From Bog-159 sp963818855 (GTDB lineage Bacteria; Acidobacteriota; Terriglobia; Bryobacterales; Bryobacteraceae): DNA of 64,000 nucleotides. Below are positions 1 to 9,412 of this stretch, piece by piece (positions within the stretch are counted from its first letter, which is position 1; each line of letters begins with the position of its first letter). A program made the translations under genes and the position numbers. The stretch spans positions 911,534 to 975,533 of the forward strand of contig CAWFUH010000017.1 in the NCBI GenBank assembly GCA_963818855.1. Reading direction: 5' to 3'. The notes under the pieces are model-generated. The model worked only from the letters and a program-made list of their open reading frames with translations. It was not told the DNA's origin and searched no databases.

Positions 1-1260
1 CGCCGCGACACTCTGGACCGCCGTCGAGTTAGTTCCGTATGTAATTCCCGTGCCCCGTGCCACCACCTGCGGAAGCACATTGGGATTACCCGCGTTCAAA
101 TAGGCAGGCTGTAAGTAACCAGGCTGGCTCGCCGGATACTGATAAGGAGGGTACCAGTAGGTAGTAACATCGAATACTTCCACAGCCGATCTGGGCTGCA
201 CTGAGAAGTTAATACCACTTACACTGGCGCCTTGCGCAATGGGAATGGATGTGAACTGAGAAGAGTCCCGCGTTCCGGGATAGAAAGTGCTCACGAAGGG
301 CGGACTGGCGGGAACCAGGCTATCGTTAATATCCCAGGGGCCGGCGATATTAGCAGTCGCGGGCAGCGGGTGCACGTAAACGTAGTAAGTTCCCGGAGGC
401 AAGCCGTCTATCTCATATGTCCCATCCGGATTAGTCAGGTTACTGACCGCCGATCCGTTGGCCTCGATGGCCACCACGGAAGCCATATGTACGCCCTGGC
501 CGCCCATGGTCACCTGCCCGCTGATGGAACCATATCCGGCCGGGAAACCGCCCGCGGGGTAGAGCAGCGAGACACTGGCGATATCGTCGGCATCGAGCGG
601 CCGGGCGCGGTTAGTAGCCCGCGATACCGCCGTGGACATGGTGGCGGATGTATAAGTGTGCTGTAAGCCGATGGCATGCCCGATCTCGTGAATCAGAGTC
701 AGTAAGAAGGATTCCGAGTAACTTGGCCCCGTATAACCTTCATAACCGTTGGCGGCCGCCCCCGGCAGCGGCACCATGTTGCTGTTCAGGAATATCTGGG
801 AGGACTGGATCGGGACAAATTGGGTTCCGTCCGCTGCGGTGGCTACGGTGTTAACGGGCACCTGCAGTGTGGCATACGCCAGCACTCCCGGCGGGATCTG
901 ATCGGTGAATGCCACTTCACCGCCCGGTACGCTTTGGCTCGTGCCGGCGATCTGTAGCCCGCCAAAGGCGACGCGCAGCGCCGAGCTGGGCAGCGCGTTC
1001 CAGACCTGTGTGGCATTGCGAATCTGCTGCAGAAGCGAAGGAAAGCTGTCATTCGCCGTAAAACTGCTGGGGCCGGCGTTCGAGACAAAGAAGGTAACCG
1101 TGTTGTCCGGGAGCGCGGTCAAATCGAATTTTTCAAAGGCCAGCGAGTACTGCGGCGACGAAGTCAGATAATGGACGTAGTGATAGTAGGCCGCCGACGG
1201 GGTCACCGCGATAGCGAGCACGCCCGCTATGGAGGACCATCGCTTGAGCCGCACCAACAT
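1..1260 (-). CDS. Secreted matrixin-type zinc metalloprotease, 3' end outside window
   Basis: The minus-strand frame is open from an ATG at 1258-1260 to the window edge (420 codons seen), so the C-terminus is missing. The N-terminus has a basic then hydrophobic stretch (MLVRLKRWSSIAGVLAIAV), consistent with export. Positions 658-690 encode HEIGHAIGLQH, the HExxHxxGxxH zinc signature of metzincins; a following ATMST may be the Met-turn. After the protease domain comes a beta-rich segment (SGQVTMGGQG ... DGTYEIDGLPPGTYYV) typical of carboxypeptidase-regulatory-like domains. The start overlaps the stop of the upstream gene as TAATG, implying translational coupling. The zinc-protease assignment is secure; the substrate is unknown. 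Confidence 0.85.
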   Translation of the reverse strand, partial: MLVRLKRWSSIAGVLAIAVTPSAAYYHYVHYLTSSPQYSLAFEKFDLTALPDNTVTFFVSNAGPSSFTANDSFPSLLQQIRNATQVWNALPSSALRVAFGGLQIAGTSQSVPGGEVAFTDQIPPGVLAYATLQVPVNTVATAADGTQFVPIQSSQIFLNSNMVPLPGAAANGYEGYTGPSYSESFLLTLIHEIGHAIGLQHTYTSATMSTAVSRATNRARPLDADDIASVSLLYPAGGFPAGYGSISGQVTMGGQGVHMASVVAIEANGSAVSNLTNPDGTYEIDGLPPGTYYVYVHPLPATANIAGPWDINDSLVPASPPFVSTFYPGTRDSSQFTSIPIAQGASVSGINFSVQPRSAVEVFDVTTYWYPPYQYPASQPGYLQPAYLNAGNPNVLPQVVARGTGITYGTNSTAVQSVAA

Positions 1261-1814
1261 TACGTCGTGCCTCCCGCAGCAATGGCCGAGATCAATTGCG
1301 AAAGCGGCATGCTGATGGGCTGGCTCTGGACCGCCAGCCCGGTGGCCGGCGCCAACACGGTTTCGGTGGACGGCATCTGCGCGGCGGTCAGATTGCCCGC
1401 CGTGCCCAGCAGGTTGAACACGCCTTGTGTGAAGCCCATTGTATAGGTCTGGCCGCGGCTCGATTTCCACAAAAACAGGACGTATTGCTGACCGGTGACC
1501 AACTGCGGCACGCCGGGGCAAATCTGCCGCATGCCCTTGGCGGTTCCGCCGGGGACCAGCACATCGATGGTGCTTTGGCTGGGGCCCTTCCACTGGGCCA
1601 CGACGTTCACCGTATAGTGCGTGTAGATGGAAGAACCGGTGAAGGAGGCCGAAGATGCGGCGACCTGTGCCTGCACGATGGTGGTGGATTTTGAAATCAG
1701 GTCATTGAGGCTGAGCAGCTCTAAGGTGGCGCTCCAAGCGGGTGCAGCCCAGAGGGCCAGGCACAGCGCCGCGCGCACGGATTTCAGCACATTGTCGGGG
1801 GAGGCAATTGGCAT
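1260..1814 (-). CDS. Secreted hypothetical protein coupled to the metalloprotease
   Basis: About 184 residues. The start at 1812-1814 is chosen because it places a signal peptide at the N-terminus (KSVRAALCLALWAAPAWSA); the frame is open further upstream but those residues are not signal-like. The mature part is rich in T, S, V and Q and looks beta-structured. It contains a segment reading VVAQWKGP ... VLVPGGTAKG ... GQQYVLFLW, reminiscent of small secreted proteins found beside proteases in acidobacteria. I do not recognise a named domain. The stop overlaps the protease start (TAATG), so the two are one operon. A role as partner, inhibitor or chaperone of the protease is only inference from coupling. 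Confidence 0.7.
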   Translation of the reverse strand: MPIASPDNVLKSVRAALCLALWAAPAWSATLELLSLNDLISKSTTIVQAQVAASSASFTGSSIYTHYTVNVVAQWKGPSQSTIDVLVPGGTAKGMRQICPGVPQLVTGQQYVLFLWKSSRGQTYTMGFTQGVFNLLGTAGNLTAAQMPSTETVLAPATGLAVQSQPISMPLSQLISAIAAGGTT

Positions 1815-1845
1815 ACCGTTACAATTAGTTGATACTAAAAGACTT

Positions 1846-1851
1846 ATTATA
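1846..1851 (-). promoter_or_regulatory. Perfect -10 hexamer upstream of the secreted protein/protease operon
   Basis: The minus strand reads TATAAT here, 32 bases before the chosen ATG at 1814. No convincing -35 lies 16-18 bases upstream. The leader between the two carries the near-symmetric TAGTATCAACTA, which could be an operator. Confidence 0.45.
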
Positions 1852-1917
1852 GCATGGGCGGAGTCGGCTGGGTTGCCTGGACACGCGCTCGTGGCGGCAT
1901 GCCCCATCGGGTGATAT

Positions 1918-4038
1918 TCATTTCGTTATATTGATGAGAACCGTCACGCCGCCGTTACTGTCCGGCGCGACCAAGTCCGGCAGGTCGGCTTTCGGCGACT
2001 GCCCGTGCAGATTCTCGAATAAGACTTGGCCCAACCCGCCACCCGCTCCCACGGCGAACGGCGCCAAGAATGTGCCATCTCCCTTGCCCAGCGCGATCCC
2101 GATACTGCCGTCCGCCGGCAGCACGAGGTCTGGGATTCCATCGCCATTCACATCCCCGATCTGGGCGGGGAGTTCGTCGACAAACGGGAATGGAATGCCC
2201 TGCTGGATCAACTTGAGCCCTCCTTTTCCATTGCCGAGGTAAACACTGGCCGTGGCGTTGCCATCTTCGGTAGCTATGGCGTCCAGGTTTCCATCCCTGT
2301 TCAGATCGCGTAACATGATCGCAATCGGTCCGCCGCTGTCGGTGATCGTGGTAAGCGTGAAGCCGCCTTCCTGGTCATTCAGCAGAACGTATAGCGCGCC
2401 CTTTACGCCCCCGTCAACACTCCATTCCACGCCCACAATGTCAGTCCATCCGTCATTATTCAAGTCCCCAGCGGCGATCCAACTGTAACCAGGGTATGGC
2501 GGCGCAGGATTGATGGTCACTGGCGATTGAAAGGTCCCATCGCCGTTCCCCAGAGCCAATTCGTTAGAGGAGTCCGCGAAGTCCGGTTTCCCATCGTGGT
2601 TGAAATCGCCCAGCACCATGTTAATGGTGGGGCCGACCGGAATAACGCTCGCCAGCCGGAAGGTGCCGTCTCCGTTGCCCAAGTAGGCGCCTACTCCTCC
2701 CAGCCCACTGGCCCCGACCAGCAGATCCGGAATGCCGTCGCCGTTCAAGTCCCCCGTGATCGGGCAGCCCACGCCAGATACCGCAAACGATGGTCCGGTA
2801 GCGTAAGGGGCACTGGCGTTTCCGGTGCCCAATAGAACGGTGATCCCTTGCGTGGTGGGAACCGCCAAATCCGGCTTGCCATCACCGTTGAAATCCGCCG
2901 CTGCGCCGCAGTTGCCGGCGCCTGGCACCGAAGTCCATTTGCCGTCGATAAACGTGCCGTTGCCTTGGTTGAGCAGCACGGACACGGATTGGTTCAGCCC
3001 AGTGACGATGTCGTTCACGCCATTGTTGCGCAGATCCTTCACTACCACGCTGTACCACCCATTGGTGTTCGCCACAGGGTAATTTATCGGCGGCGCGAAT
3101 TTGTGCTCACCCAAGCCGAGGGAAACATCACCATAGCTGCTGACGAGATCCGGGATATGATCCCCGTTCACGTCGCCGACGGCGACATCGTTGCCGACTA
3201 GGGGAGTTTGGGTATGAGTAGGGAAGCTTCCGTGGCCGTCGTTCCAGTAAACGGTGGCGCCCGGCACCACAATGTCGGGATGGCCGTCGCCGTTTACGTC
3301 GCCCACGGTGATGTAAACTGGCGAACTGCCGCCATAAAATACCGGCGCCTGAAAGGTGCCGTTGCCGTTACCGAAGAGCACCAGGATTCCGTTCGGGCGG
3401 CCGGTTGGCCTGTAGGCCAACGCTAGGTCGAGATTGCCATCTCCGTTGAAGTCGGCCACAGCCAAGTAATAGACAGCCCCAGAGGCCGCAATGGGAGTAA
3501 GCGTACCTGGATTAAAGACGCCGCCACCCTTGCCCGCAAACAGCCAAACGCCGCTCTCGCCGGCCACGACAACGTCTGAAATCGCGTCGCCGTTGAAGTC
3601 CCCAACCACCGGGCTGATCGTGTAATTGTCGGTGCCCGCTTGATACAAAATGGGCGCTTGGAAGGTGCCATCGCCGTTGCCGAAACAGACGCCGATTCCA
3701 GTCGGGGACACCACACCGCGAGGTCCGCCGCTGATAACCAAATCGACCTTGCCATCCCCGTTCAGATCAGCCGGCACTCCACCAGTAATGTAGTTCCACC
3801 CTAGGCCTGAGGTAACCGGTGCGCGGAAGGTGCCGTTGCCGTTTCCTACTAAGGCGCTGACCGTCGTCGTCCAATCGACCGCGATGATGTCCGGCATACC
3901 GTCCCCGTTGACATCAGCTACGGATACATGCCCACCAGAAGAGGGATAGTCGCGCCGGGCGAAAAACTTTGGTTGCGTGATCGTAGGCGCGGCGAGCGCG
4001 CTACAGCACAGAATCGAAAGCAGGACGGCGCTTCTCAT
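1918..4038 (-). CDS. Secreted FG-GAP/VCBS repeat protein, copy 1
   Basis: A 706-residue protein with a clear signal peptide (MRSAVLLSILCCSALA) and a good ribosome site (GGAGGTG) just upstream of the ATG. The rest is a tandem array of FG-GAP/VCBS-type repeats, each with a calcium-loop motif such as DVNGDGMPD, DLNGDGKVD or DFNGDGKPD and a following GNGDGTF strand. Such repeats fold as integrin-like beta propellers that bind calcium and act outside the cell, often in adhesion or carbohydrate binding. A second, largely identical gene lies at 4875-6989. The exact ligand is unknown. This copy has an intact signal peptide, unlike the second. Confidence 0.9.
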   Translation of the reverse strand: MRSAVLLSILCCSALAAPTITQPKFFARRDYPSSGGHVSVADVNGDGMPDIIAVDWTTTVSALVGNGNGTFRAPVTSGLGWNYITGGVPADLNGDGKVDLVISGGPRGVVSPTGIGVCFGNGDGTFQAPILYQAGTDNYTISPVVGDFNGDAISDVVVAGESGVWLFAGKGGGVFNPGTLTPIAASGAVYYLAVADFNGDGNLDLALAYRPTGRPNGILVLFGNGNGTFQAPVFYGGSSPVYITVGDVNGDGHPDIVVPGATVYWNDGHGSFPTHTQTPLVGNDVAVGDVNGDHIPDLVSSYGDVSLGLGEHKFAPPINYPVANTNGWYSVVVKDLRNNGVNDIVTGLNQSVSVLLNQGNGTFIDGKWTSVPGAGNCGAAADFNGDGKPDLAVPTTQGITVLLGTGNASAPYATGPSFAVSGVGCPITGDLNGDGIPDLLVGASGLGGVGAYLGNGDGTFRLASVIPVGPTINMVLGDFNHDGKPDFADSSNELALGNGDGTFQSPVTINPAPPYPGYSWIAAGDLNNDGWTDIVGVEWSVDGGVKGALYVLLNDQEGGFTLTTITDSGGPIAIMLRDLNRDGNLDAIATEDGNATASVYLGNGKGGLKLIQQGIPFPFVDELPAQIGDVNGDGIPDLVLPADGSIGIALGKGDGTFLAPFAVGAGGGLGQVLFENLHGQSPKADLPDLVAPDSNGGVTVLINITK

Positions 4039-4111
4039 CGGCGGTCACCTCCGAGATACTGCCCACTTACGTGGGTCACAGTATGTCCAGTATATACCAG
4101 TCTGCAGCGAC

Positions 4112-4708
4112 TTAGACCGGCCAAGCGACGATTCGGCGGAAATCAGAGTGGGCCAGCAGTTCCGGTACCGGCTGATAGCCAGGAAAGGTGACGAGCGCGA
4201 CCTGGAGGCCCGATCGTCTGGCGTGCTTCATGGCTGGGATGCAGTCGGTGTCGTTTGTTGCCAGCGCAATCAGATCGACAGAGCGATTGGACGAGAGATT
4301 CGCCATGTCGATGCCGATCCGCATGTCCACACCTTTCTGTTCGAATTCCGGGTGAAAATCGGCATCTGTTAGCGGTTGGCCCGGAGTGTAAGGGATTCGG
4401 TTGTTGTTGATGACAAAGCCGCGAAATTTGAGTACTCCCAACCGTACCGAGAAAAGGTCTTTGTACGAAAGCGTCTTGAGCCAGGCGTCACTTCCCGTGA
4501 ACGTCGTGCTTTGGCCGGAGACAGGAAGGACGGCGGTACCGTTATACGGCGCGCAATCGTAGTACATGATCCGGTGGATGGTCTCGCCCGCGATGGCGCA
4601 GGCCAGTCCGATTTTCTCTATGTAAGCTGGATCGTAAGTTTTCCCCGCATGTCTGGCGTGCACACGGACGTGGCCGCCGTCGAGCATGACCGCGATCTTG
4701 CCGGGCAT
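4112..4708 (-). CDS. NYN-domain (LabA/DUF88-like) protein
   Basis: The frame is open from 4867, but the ATG at 4706-4708 is preferred because the conserved NYN start (KIAVMLDGGHVRV) follows at once. About 198 residues. It carries the acidic residues of PIN/NYN-fold nucleases: D in MLDGG, D in YYDCAPY, and DMRIGIDM ... LIALATNDTDCIP, where the last ND-D cluster is the typical C-terminal metal site. Families with this fold (LabA, YacP-like, MARF1 NYN) are RNases or RNA-associated. It sits between two twin FG-GAP genes on the same strand, an unusual place for a cytoplasmic nuclease. No Shine-Dalgarno is evident at the chosen start. Confidence 0.75.
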   Translation of the reverse strand: MPGKIAVMLDGGHVRVHARHAGKTYDPAYIEKIGLACAIAGETIHRIMYYDCAPYNGTAVLPVSGQSTTFTGSDAWLKTLSYKDLFSVRLGVLKFRGFVINNNRIPYTPGQPLTDADFHPEFEQKGVDMRIGIDMANLSSNRSVDLIALATNDTDCIPAMKHARRSGLQVALVTFPGYQPVPELLAHSDFRRIVAWPV

Positions 4709-4874
4709 AAAAGTAAAAGGCCCAAAGGGTGGAACCCAATGGGCCTCGTATAGTGCTCGCCTACGAGCGTAGCGGATAGACTGCGATGGCCTTTCGACCA
4801 CCAAACTGAAGTATGACACAATGGCCGCAATTTCGCAATTGCGACAGTCGGCCGGACCGCCGCACACCTGTATC

Positions 4875-7005
4875 TCACTTGGTAATGTTGATCAGCACCG
4901 TCACGCCGCCGTTACTGTCCGGCGCGACCAAGTCCGGCAGGTCGGCTTTCGGCGACTGCCCGTGCAGATTCTCGAATAAGACTTGGCCCAACCCGCCACC
5001 CGCTCCCACGGCGAACGGCGCCAAGAATGTGCCATCTCCCTTGCCCAGCGCGATCCCGATACTGCCGTCCGCCGGCAGCACGAGGTCTGGGATTCCATCG
5101 CCATTCACATCCCCGATCTGGGCGGGGAGTTCGTCGACAAACGGGAATGGAATGTTCTGCTGGATCAACTTAAGCCCTCCTTTTCCATTGCCGAGATAAA
5201 CACTGGCCGTGGCGTTGCCATCTTCGGTAGCTATGGCGTCCAGGTTTCCATCCCTGTTCAGATCGCGTAACATGATCGCAATCGGTCCGCCGCTGTCGGT
5301 GATCGTGGTAAGCGTGAAGCCGCCTTCCTGGTCATTCAGCAGAACGTATAGCGCGCCCTTTACGCCCCCGTCAACACTCCATTCCACGCCCACAATGTCA
5401 GTCCATCCGTCATTATTCAAGTCCCCAGCGGCGATCCAACTGTAACCAGGGTATGGCGGCGCAGGATTGATGGTCACTGGCGATTGAAAGGTCCCATCGC
5501 CGTTCCCCAGAGCCAATTCGTTAGAGGAGTCCGCGAAGTCCGGTTTCCCATCGTGGTTGAAATCGCCCAGCACCATGTTAATGGTGGGGCCGACCGGAAT
5601 AACGCTCGCCAGCCGGAAGGTGCCGTCTCCGTTGCCCAAGTAGGCGCCTACTCCTCCCAGCCCACTGGCCCCGACCAGCAGATCCGGAATGCCGTCGCCG
5701 TTCAAGTCCCCCGTGATCGGGCAGCCCACGCCAGATACCGCAAACGATGGTCCGGTAGCGTAAGGGGCACTGGCGTTTCCGGTGCCCAATAGAACGGTGA
5801 TCCCTTGCGTGGTGGGAACCGCCAAATCCGGCTTGCCATCACCGTTGAAATCCGCCGCTGCGCCGCAGTTGCCGGCGCCTGGCACCGAAGTCCATTTGCC
5901 GTCGATAAACGTGCCGTTGCCTTGGTTGAGCAGCACGGACACGGATTGGTTCAGCCCAGTGACGATGTCGTTCACGCCATTGTTGCGCAGATCCTTTACC
6001 ACCACGCTGAACCACCCGTTGGTGTTCGCCACAGGATAATTAATCGGCGGCGCGAATTTGTGGTCGCCCAAGCCGAGTGCGACATCGCCGTAGCTGCTCA
6101 CCAGATCCGGTATGTGATCTCCGTTTACGTCGCCGACAGCGACCTGATTGCCCGTAATGGAGATTTGGGTATGGATCGGAAATCCTCCGTGTCCGTCATT
6201 CCAATAGATGGTGGCGCCGGGCACTACGATATCCGGATGGCCGTCGCCGTTTACATCGGCGACCGAGATGAAGATTGGGGAACTGCCGCCATAAAATACC
6301 GGAGTCTGAAAGGTACCGTTGCCATTGCCGAAGGACACCAGGATTCCATTCGATTTGCCGGTTGGGCTGTAGGTCAGTGCGAGGTCGAGATTGCCATCTC
6401 CGTTAAAGTCTGCCGTAGCAACAGCACGCACCGGCGGAGAATAGGCATCGCCAGAAATGGCCAGGACGAGCATGCCAGAACTAAAAACACCACCCCCTTT
6501 GCCAGCGAACAACCAAATGCCGCTGCTGCCTGAAGCGACAACGTCTGGAATGCCGTCACCGTTGAAGTCTCCCACAACCGGGTTCCCAACCGTGACGTCG
6601 GTACCCGCTGAATACAAAATTGGCGCTTGGAAGGTCCCATCGCCGTTGCCAAAACAGACGCCGATTCCTGCCCCGGGGCGCAAGCCGGCGGGTCCCCCGC
6701 CGATAACCAGATCCACCTTACCATCCCCGTTCAGATCAACCGGTACTCCACCGTTGATAACCTCCCACTGTACGTCCGAGTTAGTAGGTGCCCGAAAAGT
6801 GCCGTTGCCATTTCCCAGCAAGACGCTAACGGTGGGAAAACCGCCGACCCCGATGATATCCGGTTTGCCATCGCCGTTGACATCGGCTACGGATACATAC
6901 ACACCTCCAGAGGGATAGTCGCGCCGTGCGAAAAACTTGGGTTGCGTGATAGTGGGTGCGGCGAGCGCGCTACAGCACAGAATTAGCAAAAACCGCGTTT
7001 CTCAT
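4875..7005 (-). pseudogene. FG-GAP/VCBS repeat protein, copy 2, with frameshifted signal peptide
   Basis: The repeat region is intact and its 3' half (4900-5998) is nearly identical in sequence to 1943-3041 of copy 1. The expected start (ATG at 7003-7005, preceded by GGAGGG) is out of frame with the body: compared with copy 1 the signal-peptide codons have lost two bases, so translation from it stops after eleven codons. The long frame can only begin at an internal TTG (6987-6989), giving a very short leader (LILCCSALA). Either the gene is a recent pseudogene, or it uses TTG or recoding. The sequence could also contain an error at this point. The FG-GAP assignment of the body is secure. Confidence 0.7.
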
Positions 7006-7031
7006 CGAGCACCCTCCGTGGCTCGGCGCCG

Positions 7032-7322
7032 CTACGCCGCGATTTCGCGCAGCACTTCCGGATGCAGCTCCGCGACCCGAATCAGCGTCTTGGCCGTCCC
7101 ACTCGACGCGCGGCGCCCTGCGCCCAGCAGGGCCGCGAACTGCGCCTGCGTCAGGCCGGACTTGAGCCGTGCTCGCGTGATGGGTGAATGCGGCTCGACG
7201 GTGGTCCGCTTGCCGCGCCCGGCTTTTATTTCGTTCCCCTTCGAGAACCTCTTGCCAAATGTTACGGCCGGCCTCTCGTTTGTGCAGTCACGTAACCCGC
7301 CTGCCGCCGGATTTCGCACCAT
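7032..7322 (-). pseudogene. HTH antitoxin-like gene with internal deletion in the HTH
   Basis: A 96-residue frame beginning at an ATG at 7320-7322 matches HigA/XRE-type antitoxins. The N-terminal arm (EIKAGRGKRT), the first HTH helices (LKSGLTQAQFAALLG) and the C-terminal tail (GTAKTLIRVAELHPEVL) are all recognisable. In intact relatives about ten residues, including the recognition helix and the following WEQG turn, lie between LLG and GRR; here LLGAGRR joins directly. This looks like an in-frame deletion that removes the DNA-reading helix. No toxin partner is present on either side. It is probably a relic, although an in-frame protein would still be made. Confidence 0.6.
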
Positions 7323-7423
7323 GAACTCCTGCAGCTTTAAACTCCGGGAAACCGCTTGCTCACGCGCGCGGCTCGGAATTGCGCGCGCGGTTCGGAAGTG
7401 CGCGTGCGGCACGGAAAACGCAG

Positions 7424-9352
7424 TTATGATTTTCTGACGATCAATAAAGGTACCCGCAGCTCGTGGCGCACTGGATTAATAGTATCCCCGAAGATCAGAT
7501 CTTTCAAGCGGCGGTGGCCGTGCGCTCCCATGATGATCAGGTCAGGGTGGACTTGATTGGCGTACTGCACGATCTGGCGGCCCGGGCGCGGTGAATGCAG
7601 GATAGCGGTTTCCACTTCCAGGCCCTCGGCGCGCAACGCCTGGGCGATGCCGTCCAGGTAGTGCTCGCCCGCCTCCACTTCGGCGGTGGACGATAGCGGT
7701 CCATAAATCCGGCTGGTCACGCCCTCTTCCACGTGCAGCAGGTACAGCTTGGCGCCGTGCAGTTTGGCCATGGCGGCGGCGTGGCCGACAGCCTGGCGGT
7801 CGAGCTCGGTGTGATCGAGCGGAACCAGGATGCGGCGGTATCCGATGGCGGCGGGCGGCTCCGCGCCCGGTTCTGGGATGCTGAGCGATGCGCGCCCGAA
7901 GCCGTGCCGCGCCCAGTGGGCGATCAGCGGCTCGAACGAGATCCAGAGCAGCAGGCCGGCGATGCCGGTCCCCACCAGGGTCAGCGGGAACCAGATGATG
8001 GGACGGCTGGCGGAAGAACCGAGCAGTTGACCGAGGCCATCGACGAGCAGCCAGATGTTGAGGGCCAGGATCAGCAGGGCCGCGGCCCACGAGAGCCATT
8101 GGATCCAGGTCTTATTGGCGAAGGCGCCCATGCGGCGACGGTCGCTGGTGAAGTGAATCAGGGGAATGACGGCGAACGGCAACTGCATGCTGAGGATCAC
8201 CTGGCTGAGGATGAGCAGTTGGTAAGTGCCCTTGTCGCCGGAAACGTAGATGACGATGGCGGCGGGGATGATGGCGATGGTGCGGGTGATCAGGCGGCGC
8301 AGCCAGGGGCGCATGCGGATATTCAGGAAGCCTTCCATCACGATCTGGCCGGCGAGCGTGCCGGTGAGCGTGGAGGACTGGCCGGAACATAGCAGCGCGA
8401 TGGCGAAGAGGATGCCGGCGAAGGCGGTGCCCAGCAGCGGGACCAGCAGCAGGTGCGCCTGCTGGATTTCGGTGACGACGACGCCGTGGCGGAAGAAGAC
8501 CGCCGCGGAGAGGATCAGGATGGCCAGGTTCACCAGCAGGGCGGCGTTCAGCGCGACGACGGAATCGACCAGATTGTAGCGGCAGGCACGGCGCTTACCC
8601 GCCTCGGTATGTCCGATCTGGCGGGTCTGCACCAGCGCCGAATGCAGGTAGAGATTGTGCGGCATCACGGTGGCGCCCAGCATGCCGATGGCGATATACA
8701 GGGTCTGGCCGCTGATGCGGGGAATCACGCCGCGCAGAATGTGCCCGGCGTCGGGCTTGGCGAGAATGATCTCGATACAGAAACAGGCTGCCATTACGGC
8801 GATCAGCGCCAGGATGAACGCCTCAATGTAGCGGATGCCGAGGCCCTGGAACCAGAGCAGCAAGAGCGTATCGGCGGCGGTGAGCAGTACGCCGATCAGC
8901 AGCGGAATGTGGAACAGCAGATTGAGGGCGATGGCGGCGCCCAGGACTTCGGCCAGGTCGCAGGCGGCGATGGCGATTTCGCAGAGCACCCAGAGGGCGA
9001 CGGTGACGGGGCGCGGGTAGGTTTCGCGGCAGGCCTGCGCCAGGTCGCGGCCGGAGACGATGCCGAGGCGGGCGCTGAGGGTTTGCAGCAGGATGGCCAT
9101 CAGGTTGGACATGACGAGCACCCAGATGAGGGTATAGCCGAAGCGCGCGCCGCCTTCGAGGTCGGTGGCCCAATTGCCGGGGTCCATATAGCCGACGCTG
9201 ACGAGGTAAGCGGGTCCGGCGAAGGCGAACAGGCGGCGCCAGACCGGCATGTCGGCGGTGTCCACAGTGGAGTGGACATCGGCCAGGGAGCGGGAGGCGG
9301 GATTCGCGGTGCTAATCACGGTGTCGGGAATGAGCTTAACTATGGTTAACAC
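7424..9352 (-). CDS. mntH: Nramp Mn2+/divalent metal transporter fused to a UspA domain
   Basis: A 642-residue fusion. Residues from about 35 to 470 are an Nramp/MntH carrier: the TM1 metal-site motif is VGYMDPGNWATD and the TM6 motif MPHNLYLH is present, with about eleven hydrophobic segments. The last 145 residues are a universal stress protein domain (YRRILVPLDHTELDRQAV to LLIVRKS) with the nucleotide-binding GAHGHRRLKD ... G pattern. Family knowledge: proton-coupled Mn2+ or Fe2+ import; fused Usp domains are usually seen as nucleotide-responsive regulators. The frame starts at GTG (9350-9352), but an ATG at 9248-9250 sits just before the conserved domain, and neither has a clear ribosome site. 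A dyad overlaps the upstream start. Confidence 0.9.
   Translation of the reverse strand: MLTIVKLIPDTVISTANPASRSLADVHSTVDTADMPVWRRLFAFAGPAYLVSVGYMDPGNWATDLEGGARFGYTLIWVLVMSNLMAILLQTLSARLGIVSGRDLAQACRETYPRPVTVALWVLCEIAIAACDLAEVLGAAIALNLLFHIPLLIGVLLTAADTLLLLWFQGLGIRYIEAFILALIAVMAACFCIEIILAKPDAGHILRGVIPRISGQTLYIAIGMLGATVMPHNLYLHSALVQTRQIGHTEAGKRRACRYNLVDSVVALNAALLVNLAILILSAAVFFRHGVVVTEIQQAHLLLVPLLGTAFAGILFAIALLCSGQSSTLTGTLAGQIVMEGFLNIRMRPWLRRLITRTIAIIPAAIVIYVSGDKGTYQLLILSQVILSMQLPFAVIPLIHFTSDRRRMGAFANKTWIQWLSWAAALLILALNIWLLVDGLGQLLGSSASRPIIWFPLTLVGTGIAGLLLWISFEPLIAHWARHGFGRASLSIPEPGAEPPAAIGYRRILVPLDHTELDRQAVGHAAAMAKLHGAKLYLLHVEEGVTSRIYGPLSSTAEVEAGEHYLDGIAQALRAEGLEVETAILHSPRPGRQIVQYANQVHPDLIIMGAHGHRRLKDLIFGDTINPVRHELRVPLLIVRKS
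9336..9349. promoter_or_regulatory. Dyad TTAAC-TATG-GTTAA at the mntH start, possible metalloregulator operator
   Basis: The sequence TTAACTATGGTTAA is a 5+5 inverted repeat with a four-base spacer, overlapping the first codons of the GTG-initiated mntH frame. Its position suits a repressor site for a DtxR/MntR- or Fur-type regulator, and would favour the internal ATG at 9250 as true start. The motif does not exactly match a known box, so this is inference. Confidence 0.35.
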
Positions 9353-9412
9353 ATGTGCGCGGCAGTGTCAACCTTTAATCTGCGTGCCGATCAATACCCT
9401 CATATTTTGGGT

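Noticed and set aside
232..854. Plus-strand open frames over the first kilobase
   Set aside because: They are antisense to the metalloprotease frame, which carries a complete HExxHxxGxxH motif and runs off the window edge.
8453..9349. 298-codon plus-strand frame opposite mntH
   Set aside because: Its composition is the reverse-strand image of transmembrane codons (rich in D, G, Q, A, E) and it has no ribosome site or family features.
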